DNA from: Anisus vortex
Taxonomy: Eukaryota > Mollusca > Gastropoda > Planorbidae
Reading direction: 5' to 3'
NCBI GenBank assembly: GCA_949126835.1
Contig: OX421495.1
Span: 32,297,320-32,361,319 of the forward strand
DNA length: 64,000 nt
The notes beneath the pieces were generated by a model. That model was given only the letters and a program-made list of their open reading frames with translations. It was not told the DNA's origin and ran no database searches. The position numbers were made by a program, and so were the translations under genes. Of this stretch, positions 39,801 through 51,800 are shown piece by piece. How positions within the stretch are numbered: position 1 is the first letter of the stretch; each line of letters begins with the position of its first letter.

Positions 39801-42800
39801 TTCACTTCTTTCCTAACAATTTTAACAGTATAAATAAAACGAGAGTTGTGCTTAATGTGTAGTGAGATGATAATTGTTAAAGTGAGATTGCCTCAATAAA
39901 CATATTTATATCAAATCTTTTTTTTTCGTAACATTTGTGTGGATCTACTATCTAAGAAAAGTTGTAATATATATTACATTTGTGTGGATCTACTATCTAA
40001 GAAAAGTTGTAATATATATTACATTTGTGTGGATCTACTATCTAAGAAAAGTTGTAATATATATTACATTTGTGTGGATCTACTATCTAAGAAAAGTTGT
40101 AATATATATTACATTTGTGTGGATCTACTATCTAAGAAAAGTTGTAATATATATTACATTTGTGTGGATCTACTATCTAAGAAAAGTTGTAATATATATT
40201 ACATTTGTGTGGATCTACTATCTAAGAAAAGTTGTAATATATATTACATTTGTGTGGATCTACTATCTAAGAAAAGTTGTAATATATATTACATTTGTGT
40301 GGATCTACTATCTAAGAAAAGTTGTAATATATATTACATTTGTGTGGATCTACTATCTAAGAAAAGTTGTAATATATATTACATTTGTGTGGATCTACTA
40401 TCTAAGAAAAGTTGTAATATATATTACATTTGTGTGGATCTACTATCTAAGAAAAGTTGTAATATATATTACATTTGTGTGGATCTACTATCTAAGAAAA
40501 GTTGTAATATATAATACCTTTGTGTGGATCTACTATCTAAGAAAAGTTGTAATATATATTACATTTGTGTGGATCTACTATCTAAGAAAAGTTGTAATAT
40601 ATATACCTTTGTGTGGATCTACTATCTAAGAAAAGTTGTAATATATATTACATTTGTGTGGATCTACTATCTAAGAAAAGTTGTAATATATATTACATTT
40701 GTGTGGATCTACTATCTAAGAAAAGTTGTAATATATATACCTTTGTGTGGATCTACTATCTAAGAAAAGTTGTAATATATATACCTTTGTGTGGATCTAC
40801 TATCTAAGAAAAGTTGTAATATTTCTCCCACATGAAGCTTCACCATGAAGAAAGTTTCATATCTTTGGCACATTCCTTAACAAGCTCTTACAAAATTATA
40901 TTTATTAACCCATTAAAATCAAATATCAACATTCCTTTCACCAGAAGTCCTATTTAGTTCACAATAACCAAAAAAATAATTCTTGGTCATATCTAAACTT
41001 TAAAACAAAGTGTGTACAGTAGCATCCATTCATATAAATCATGTGTCTTTAACCCTTTAAGCCCTTGCCCCTGCTAAAGCAGTGTAGCATTAATCGCTTC
41101 ATAGACCTAGCCCCCGCTAAAGCGAGATTGCGATAGTACAGCGATAGTACAGATATGTGGATTGGTTTAGTCTTTGCTTGAACAGCCAATCAAACAATGA
41201 AAATTTAAACCACTGAAAACAATGAAATTTTAGCAGAAATAAAGGAAAGAATAGCAGCAGGCAATAAAACCTACTACAGTAGCTACAACATGCTAAAAAA
41301 TAAAAATACCTCAAGACAAACAAAAAAAAACATCTACAAAACAATAATAAGGCCAGTGGTGACTTATGGCAGTGAGATCTGGACACTCACAAAAAGTACA
41401 GAAAGCATATTAAACAACTGGGAAAGAAAAGTCCTCAGAAAATTTTTTGGACCAACCAAAGACGAAAATGGATGGAGGATGCGCACCAATAGAGAGGTCT
41501 ACGAGCTATATGAAGACCTTACTATTGTAGCTGAGATCAAAAGGGGCAGACTACGCTGGACAGGCCACCTGGAACGAATGCCTAACAGCAGAGAAGCAAA
41601 AGTGATATATGCATAACTGCCAACTTTCCTGCTGTGAAAAACTGGATTTTTTCGCGAAGCGCCAAATTGACGACGCAAAGCGCCTAGACCGCTAGGGGGG
41701 TCAGGGGCATGCTCCCCCGAAATGTTTTTTTGGAGCCGGATTTAAAATGGTGCTATCTGGTGCATTTTAAAGGTCAAATTCAATTATTTTTCAGACCACA
41801 GAAAATAAATCTTTAATCAGATTTAAAAAAAAACAAAACTTTTCTATAAATTCCAGGATTTCCTGGTGAGGATATAAAAAACTGGAGAATCTAGTAATAA
41901 ATGGGAGGGTTGGCAGCTATGTATATGCTCAGAACCCCAGAGGAAAATGACCGAAAGGCAGACCCAGACTGAGATGGTTGGACGATGTCGAGAGAGATCT
42001 GCAACAGATCGGGGTACAGGCCTGGAAAACGAAGGCAATGGATAGGTCCGAGTGGAAGGAGGTGGTGAGGCAGGCCAGAGCCCTCCATGGGCTGTAGCGC
42101 CAAAGATGATGATGATGATAATGATAACAGCCAATCAGATGTTTTGTTGTAGCGTGCTTAGGTTAAAGTTAATCAAAGATGTCTGCTTCCTTGTTTACAT
42201 TGAGTTTATGACGAAAATTTTCATTTTTTTTAACCATAAATCGTGACGAGCCTCAACTTGGTCCATGGGACAAATCGACAACGTACTTCCTTGTTCTCAA
42301 CACAAGAAGTTATTGATTTGTTTGAAGATTTGTCATACTAAAGTTGAATTTTAGCGATATAGTTCAGGTAGAGCTATTCTTTTACTTGCATGTTCAATTT
42401 CATGTTGTTATCTTTGACGGTTTTTCCTCAGTGTCGCTCAATCATGATATATTGGGAAATAGGCATAAAATGCTCAGGAGCCCAGGCATAGGGTAAAATT
42501 AGGCACAGGTGGGAAGAGATCAAAGGGTTAAGCAGCTGAGATACATGCAGATAGTGTACGTGTGCATATTTCCATTCAAGTGCACTGGTTTTATACAGAT
42601 GAGGTTTGCTTTAACAAAAATACCATAGAGCCACTATGACCATAAATATTCTCATACCAGCATCCAGGCTCTGTTAATTAACAAAAAATAACTGAAAGGC
42701 TGATTCTGTCTGAAAAATTGCAGCCACTATTAGCCAACATCCAATGAACTATTACAGAGTATGGTTGGGGGAATTCCCAGAACAAATGATGAGTAGTGAA

Positions 42801-45800
42801 TGATTTAAATTAAAATAATACAGTCCAGTAAATATATCATTGCTGTAAACTCAGAATAACTGCTGCTGAACATATGAACAGAGATAAGGGTCATGCTGTA
42901 GTACAACTTATTCATTTTTAATGTGATGTGCTCAAAGCTTGACCCAAGGACAGTAGGGCTTGACCCAAGGACAGTAGGGCTTGACCCAAGGACAGTAAGG
43001 CTTGACCCAAGGACAGTAGGTAATGACAATATAGTTTTTTAAGAATATCACCTCCACTCACAATAATTTTACCGGTGTGTAGACTTACATACCTTTATCT
43101 GCTCCTTCTGTTCCTCAAACTCTTTCTTCAGCTCTGCATCATTTTCACGCTTCTCTGTAAATGACACAATAGACAAACTGATCAATGAACACAGACAGCA
43201 ATAACAGTATATATATGTACAATCTCAGCTGTTTAAAATAATGACTGTTAACGATACAAAGAAAAAAAATGTTTTTATAATTTTACACTGATAAAGTTTT
43301 TAAACAATTTTTTTTAATATTTTAAGTTATTTTATGTTCATTTTATGTTTTTTAGAACATTGACTTTATATGGAGAGTATTATGAAATCAATTATGTGTA
43401 TATATATTACCTTGCGAATTTTAGAAACGTTAAAAAATAACTTTAAAAGAAGAAAAAAATCAACAAAACCAAATGCAAGAACAAAATTGTTAGAACCAAT
43501 AAGTCTGAAGATCATTTAAGTTGATTATATTTGCCAGGTGCACTGATCCTTTTAGTAGCTAATTTAAATTCAACTTACAACTAATTTGAATAAAAAAAAA
43601 GGTATTACAAAAATGGAATTAAAAGTGTATTTATATAAATGTAGAGAAAACCATGTTTGATTCTTCAAACTGACCAAGTAATAAGTTAATAAAAGTTACT
43701 TCTCTTACTTTTATTCTGAACAAGGTATTGGGTCAGAGTCTTAATCTCCTGCCAGATTCTGCCTACCTTTAGCCTTGGGATCATCCAAGAACAATTTCAC
43801 CAGAAATGTTGTCATGGTAAAACAGTCAGTTCAAATTAACAAGGTGCTTACCACAATGGGGCAATCAGCACTTTGAACATAACAGATGGTGCTACACCTC
43901 TATAGAGAATTACAGCAGAGGGAAGTAGGATGGTCAGAAATCTGCACACCCCAAAACATCCTATGTTCTTTTAGTGAAACATAACTGAGCAATCAATATA
44001 GTGAAATACAAACTGACCAATCAATATAGTGAAACACAAACTGACCAATCAATATAGTGAAACACAAACTGACCAATCAATATAGTGAAACACAAACTGA
44101 CCAATCAATATAGTGAAACACAAACTGACCAATCAATATAGTGAAATACAAACTGACCAATCAATATAGTGAAACACAAACTGACCAATCAATATAGTGA
44201 AACACAAACTGACCAATCAATATAGTGAAACACAAACTGACCAATCAATATAGTGAAACACAAACTGACCAATCAATATAGTGAAACACAAACTGACCAA
44301 TCAATATAGTGAAACACAAACTGACCAATCAATATAGTGAAACACAAACTGACCAATCAAGCAGTTCCAAAATGAGAACAAATATGACAGTCAAGGCAGA
44401 CTTTTCAACAACAGAGTCAGTATCAAGAGCTGAATTCTACACACACAGAGACTGCAATTAACCAATTGCTTGTTAAATGCCATGGCCAGCACTGGTCTAC
44501 GCCCTTTAGCCTACACAAGTTCTTCGGTACTAAGATAAACACATGTTCTAAAAGCTGGAGTTTGTAATGATGGCTACAAGGTACAGATTAAAAATAGAAG
44601 AAAAAAAACTCAAGTTAATATAGTCAATTTTTTTTAGAAATAAATAAAATTATTCATCAAAAGTTACATTCCAGTTAGAGAGAGTAGAGACTAGTAGAGT
44701 GCAATGAGTGCTGTCCCTCTACACAAAACACAATCACAGCCTACACAGGATATAATTGACCAATTACTTACTCTGACCTACCCTACAGTACTCACTACCA
44801 GTACATTTTCTGTAAGCTGGTAAAGTGGCATTAAACATAAAAGTGAAGGTGAGAATAACAGCAGATGGAAATGTACACTTTATGTACAGGAAGTGTAACA
44901 TGTACACACAAATATGCTACATAACTTTAAGGTAAGACAGAAAGGATTTTTTTAATATTGCTTGTAGTATTTTTTTTTAAGACATAAGCAAAAACAAAAT
45001 TACCAGAAAAAAAACTTAGTGAAATAAATGAACACAGAACAAAGTGACAAACTCTGTTCAAAACAATGTGTCGACCTAGAGATTTCCAGCAAAATAATAT
45101 GAAAAAAGCAAAGCAATTGAAAAGATAGACTAAAAAAAAAATGTTCTTTAGCCAAATATTTAATATTTAGCTGGCTTTTTTTTTGTTCCAGTTTATTATG
45201 TTTTTTATCTGTTCATTTTATTAGCAGAGATTCCAATTTTTTCTGTGTTTACCTATTTTATTTGATTTAGTAAGAAAACAACAACACCAAGTTATTCCTT
45301 TCCGTTTCCCAAACACATCAGTAGTCATAATAAATTTTAATGAAATAAAAATAGTCAATATGTAGTTTAAAATAGTTTGAATTTAATGTAGACAACTTTT
45401 AACCAAACATAAAACACTAGGCAATAGTTGTACAGCTATGTGCTGGATAAATAAACCCAAAACCTCAACCAAAACAAAAAATAAATCTGCAAACATGCAC
45501 AGTTTAAAAACTGACCCACAAACGGCTTCTGCTTGTCACTCTTAAAAAACTGTGAGATTTTTGCCAGCGTTGGAGACCTGGTCTGTGAGCGAAATACAGG
45601 TGGTATGGGCAAGGGCTTGGGCTTGGCTGCTGTGGGGCTACTGTCAAGGTCACTGGTTGATGACGTTTCTGACACTCCAAATATGTGGGAGGCTCGATGG
45701 TTCAAGATCTGCGGGTCTGAAACTGCATGGCTGGGTGAAATCACAGCTTGCCCAGGAGACTTATCAGTATTATACATAATATTAGGAGTCAAAGTCAGGC

Positions 45801-48800
45801 TGCTATGGGGCTTAACTTCCCTGTCAAGGCATTCTTTCTCACTTCCTGCTTCCTCTGATGTCTCAACAGTTTCTATTTTTATCTCTTGCCTGCCTAAATC
45901 AGTTTCTACAGCCTCATCCTTGAGAGAAACTCGTCTCTTGGTGGATTCTAGCATTATGACGTTCAATCTTTGATCCGACAGATCTACTTCAACATCTTTG
46001 TCAGCCCTTTTTGGCATGTGCTTGTTAAGCTCTACGTCACCAGCCACAACTACATCACCAGCCACAACTACATCACCAGCCACAACTTCAAGTACACTTT
46101 CCAATTTTTCTGCTGACTCCTTCAAAACTTTCTTCACGAGAACACTGCCTTCTACTTCAACTGTCTCCAGGTTTGGTCGTTCATGTTCGCAGCATGCAAT
46201 GGGAAAGTTGAGCCATGGGGACGCTACAGGTGTGTCTGCTGGAGTTGGGGGTGGTGTGGCAGGGGGAACAGGCTTGCCCACTGAGGTGCATTTTACAGAG
46301 AGCACAGCTGTACCACTTACAGGTAAAGAGTCATCAAATGGCAGTGTTAATTCCTTTGTAGTTTCAGCTGAAATTTGTTTAAAAGACTAAAGATTTAAAC
46401 CAGATAAGCATAAACTATTCTCATTCATTTCAATAGCAACCTATAAGGGAGGGCAAATAAATTGTGCTCCTTTTCTCTTTCAATCAAGTCCTGGTTATAA
46501 AAAGATATTGTCTTTGTTTCTGCATTATAAATTGTAAGTAAAAAAAAAAATATTTAGTTTTATATAAGGTCACCATCTGAACCAAACTATCAATGTGTAA
46601 AACTTCACATGTCAAAGAACATTGGATTAAAATAGATAAATATATCTTCTTTTGTCACCATTTAGTTTGGGTTTAAAGTTTTTTCTCTTTTTCTCTCAGT
46701 AAAGAGCTGACTCCAATTTATATCCAATACGCCAATTTATATCCAATTTATCCAATAGGATATCAGAAAATATAAAACAAATAAAACAACACATTGGTGG
46801 ATGTCTAAATAGTTTCCAGCTCATATAAAAAAAAACATAACTAGGTCTTAAACTATCAAAAATATAAATACATACAGATAGTCTAAATTCAAAGAAATAA
46901 AAATAGGCTAAAATAAGGGCTGGAAAAAACAACATCTATATAAATATAAAGGGCACACTAAGGATGTAACAAAAATACAAACAGGGATAGAGGTGTGTGA
47001 AATGAAAAGGTTACTATGAGGAGTAAGAGAAGCTGCTAAACACTTACCTTGAGTGTAGATTCATGGCTCAACTAAACAACCCACAAACATGTCATCAGAA
47101 CATAACAAGTAGCTTAATGTTAAACTAAGTTTAAAATTTAAAGGAAATACATTCTTCTTAAATCTGTCTCTGGCAGGGTTGGGGGAGGGGAGTAGGTTGT
47201 AGCAACTAGGTTAAATAATGGGGTTACTTACAAGTGCATGTGGTTATGGTAACTTGTTATTTCTGGAATGATGGTGCCCTAAAAAAATCCTATTGTAAAG
47301 TAGGCCTAACTACGCCAGATCTTGACTTATTCACTGTCTCTCTGCCATACTCGACCATATGAGAACACTACTAACAACATATCTCTTGTTACAACAGATA
47401 GAAATCAACAACACATTCATTTAGGTTTTATCAATTACTTCCTACTATCAACAACACATTTATATAGATTTTATCAATTACTTCCTACTATCAACAACAC
47501 ATTCATATAGGTTTTATCAATTACTTCCTACTATCAACGACACATTCATATAGGTTTTATCAATTACTTCCTACTATCAACAACACATTCATATTGGTTT
47601 TATCAATTACTTCCTATTATCAACAACACATTCATATAGGTTTTATCAATTACTTCCTACTATCAACAACATATTCATATAGGTTTTATCAATTACTTCT
47701 TACTCTCCAAACTAAGTAAAATAGTAAATGACAGATTAGTAAAATTATTACAAACACAAATGTCACTTATGAAAACAAACTTTGTCAAGCAAGCATTTTC
47801 ATCACAATAAAGTACTGACAAAGAACAGAAATTGACTGTGTTTACCAGTGTATTTCTATAATACTTAGTGTTTTGTTTTTTGACTTTTTGATAAAAAGTA
47901 CATGAAAAAGATGAAAGACAAAAAGATATCAGACAAGAGTAATTTTCTAATACAAAGCTAATTACTTGCATAAACATGCTCTAGCTAAATAATCTGTAGC
48001 TACACAAACTCTGCATTAAATTGCAGCCTACTTTCTACAAATAAAAAAAACAGCCAATCAGTGATGTGGGCCATTCATAGGAAACTAAAACCACCCACCT
48101 GCTTCAGAGTAACGAAGCCGACGGTCCCAGTCCACCACATCACCATCCTGGCTATGCTGTGACGATGGGGGCCATAAGTGTGCCGGGGCGGCCACCTGGT
48201 CACCAGTGTTTGTGCCCTGGGTTTGCTCTGACGTATACCATCTGTACTGATTGTGTGTCTGCAACATACACAATATCAACCAATGGAATGACTATGTCTT
48301 TACCAAACTCTAATATTTTTCAGTTGACTGACTTATTAGCCCATTCCACTAATATATCATTACATTTTACATTCGTAACATCTATCTGAACAGTTATTAC
48401 ACTTCACTGACCTATTGATATATTTTACTAATATAAAGATATTTTTCACTGACCTTGTATTATGATTCAATGCCATTTTATTGACAGTGAGTTCACAGCC
48501 CAATTGTCAAGGCTCTTTGAAAAAAAAAGTTCACTTCCCTCTCATTATAATTAACCACCATGCCAATGCGGTTCAAAATAAAACTGTAGCATTTGTCATT
48601 AAAATTGAAGGGGTTTTCACCAACATTGACTATTAATTTTTCAATGTGCTTTCAACTATATATGGAGCAAAGTAGTCTAGCAAAAGCCTGCTCAGCTAGT
48701 GTACTGAATGTCCCGGGACCAAATCCTGGTGAAGGCTAGGATTTGTTCACCCTTCTGGAGGGTGTCTCTGAGTCACCCCTTCTTTGATGAATATCTGACA

Positions 48801-51800
48801 ATAGCTGAGGGGAAAAAAGGTGGCTGGGCATGGTGCTGGCAGTGGCCACAGAAACTTGATACTGCTGATTCCACATGCCCTATAGATCAAATGGTTCTGA
48901 CTGGGATATGTCACTTTATTCAACTATGTAAAAACTTATATTCTGTCCTTCCTAATTCTAGTCTAATGCTGCCATTATAGGTTGTTGCCATGTTGTTGAT
49001 TTTTCTTTTTCAAAGTCATGCATCACTCATTAATTTAACCATTTATAAAGAGAGGCATTGAATTTGTTAGTGGGCCATGCAGTAAGAATTGCTTTAAAAA
49101 AACAACATCTTGAAGCCATTCATTTAAAATAGTTCTCTGGTTTTAGCTTTCATTAGTGAACAAGGATCAAGATGTTGTTATCTCAAATGCTCAGGGCAGT
49201 TTTAACTAAGTTGTAAGAAAGATGCAGGAATAGACTGTCTTTAGTGATGCAGTGTATTTTATCATGCTAAAGTTCAAGCAGCAGGTGTGGCCAAACGTAC
49301 TGTGTTTATTAAGAATGTCAAATGAAATCATTGTTTTACAAAAATAGTACTGGTATATTAATTAAGTAGGTGAAACAACTTTATAAAATAATGAACATAG
49401 GCAGGCCTGCATAGGTCAAACTAAGTTTGTATTTAGTAGGTCAAACTAAGTTTGTATTTAGTAGGTCAAACTAAGTTTGTATTTAGTAGGTCAAACTAAG
49501 TTTGTATTTAGTAGATCAAACTAAGTTTGTATTTAGTAGGTCAAACTAAGTTTGTATTTAGTAGGTCAAACTAAGTTTGTATTTAGTAGGTCAAATTAAG
49601 TTTGTATTTAGTAGGTCAAACTAAGTTTGTATTTAGTAGGTCAAACTAAGTTTGTATTTAGTAGGTCAAACTAAGTTTGTATTTAGTAGGTCAAACTAAG
49701 TTTGTATTTAGTAGGTCAAACTAAGTTTGTATTTAGTAGGTCAAACTAAGTTTGTATTTAGTAGGTCAAACTAAGTTTGTATTTAGTAGGTCAAACTAAG
49801 TTTATATTTAGTAGGTCAAACTAAGAGTGTGCATTGAGTGGGCCAAACTAAGCCAGTGTAATTAGTAGGTGAATTCAACATCACCATGTGTATTAATTAA
49901 GTCAAACCTATGTAAATTAAGTAGGTCAAGCCAATGTGAATTAAGTAGGTCAAGCCAATGTGAATTAAGTAAGTCAAACCAAAGAGCAATTTTTAAGTCA
50001 GTTTAACCATTTAACTGATTCTATTTGTGTCAAATATTTATATGAATTTAACTGATTCTATTTGTGTCAAATATTTATATGAATTTAACTGATTCTACTT
50101 GTGTCAAATATTTATATGAATTTAACTGATTCTATTTGTGTCATATTTATATGAATTTAACTGATTCTACTTGTGTCAAATATTTATATGAATTTAACTG
50201 ATTCTACTTGTGTCAAATATTTATATGAATTTAACTGATTCTACTTGTGTCAAATATTTATATGAATTTAACTGATTCTACTTGTGTCAAATATTTATAT
50301 GAATTTAACTGATTCTATTTGTGTCATATTTATATGAATTTAACTGATTCTATTTGTGTCATATTTATATGAATTTAACTGATTCTACTTGTGTCAAATA
50401 TTTATATGAATTTAACTGATTCTACTTGTGTCAAATATTTATATGAATTTAACTGATTCTACTTGTGTCAAATATTTATATGAATTTAACTGATTCTACT
50501 TGTGTCATATTTATATGAATTTAACTGATTCTATTGGTGTCAAATATTTATATGAATTTAACTGATTCTATTTGTGTCAAATATTTATATGAATTTAACT
50601 GATTCTATTTGTGTCAAATATTTATATGAATTTAGATTATGTCAAAATATTTCTGTAAGTATTTGCTTGTATATATATCAGATATTTGTCCAAGCTGCAT
50701 GCAAACATTCTGAAGTGAGATTGCTGTGGAGAGAACATGAAAACAAAAACAGTGCAGGACTCTAGGACTCACCTTCACTGGAACTTTCTTTCTGAGAAAG
50801 AACCAATTGTTGAATTTAATACACATGAAGTAGATCTAAGAAAATCTTATCAAGACCAACACAAAAAATAAAATCCACTAACAAGTCTGTTGACTTCTTT
50901 GATTTTTTTTTGTATAAACGGTCTTTTACAATGAACTTCTTGGCTGCTGGATCGGAGAAATTCATTATAGAAATTTAAGTTACAATTATTTTAACCATTT
51001 TTTCTTTATTTAAAAAAAAACTTATGTTTTGGCATATACAGGGTTCCCACAAGTTTGAAAAAAAAAATTCCATGACATTTCCAAAACTTTTCCATGGTAA
51101 CGTACAAAATTTCCAAGAACTTTTTAAGTAATGATCCCAAAATATACCCATGAAATATTGCTATAAAAACTGCTTACAATAATAATAAAAAAAAGTTAAA
51201 CAAGTAAACAAAAGGAGAGTAGTATAGAAACAAAACAATATTTTTTTTAAATAGGGAAAAAATAATAAGAGATTTCATCACAAATAGAGCAGCAGACGAA
51301 TTAATTTCTAGCTAATTAGTAGATCAGATTGTGACTGATACTATTATTAATGAAAACACTATATTACCATATTGATAAGTACTAATTTAGAGATGTTAAA
51401 GAAAAGTGATCATTGGTCTTATTAAATACTACTCTTATTTTTTTTTATTAAAGAAGAGGGCTCTTTATTTCTTTAAAGGCCTATTATCTTTTTTTGAGGT
51501 TAGACATAATAAATGTTAACAATTGTGCTATTTACCAATAGAAGGATATTAAAAATAGGATTCCATTTGTAAATCATTTATTAAAATTGGATAGGCCTAA
51601 CAATGAAATTAAGTTGTGAACTTTTAAGAGAAAAAACAAAGAAGAACAACTGAAGCTGACTTATCAGGGTTAAAATTATCAACGTTACCTCCCTTGCCTT
51701 ATTTGCCTACCAAGTTATTCTTACATTTTAATTAATTAGTTTGAAGCTTTTAGCATCCTATTTATAATATAAAATGTCAAATTTTAGTTAGTTAAGATGT

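Larger units (their letters stand above)
41053..42527. mobile_element. TTAA-flanked (piggyBac-like) MITE, outer element of second nest
   Basis: The left end TTAA/CCCTTTAAGCCCTTG and the right end CAAAGGG/TTAA share CCCTTT as an inverted terminus, each directly bordered by TTAA (41049-41052; 42528-42531). Subtracting the inserted LINE and MITE leaves about 540 bp. CCCTTT ends with TTAA targets are typical of piggyBac elements. The inverted match is short, so this is tentative. Confidence 0.5.
38258..43092. other. Formin intron 7
   Basis: It contains a 45-bp array (39931-40822), a TTAA-flanked element nest (41053-42527) and a 21-22 bp repeat (42937-43020). In 38282-39930 nothing is recognised. 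Confidence 0.6.

Noticed and set aside
39937..40807. 230-codon plus-strand ORF with 15-residue repeat
   Set aside because: Pure 45-bp tandem array; open only because the unit length is divisible by three.
48708..48980. 90-codon plus-strand ORF
   Set aside because: Lies entirely in a tRNA-derived SINE copy and matches it nucleotide by nucleotide in order.
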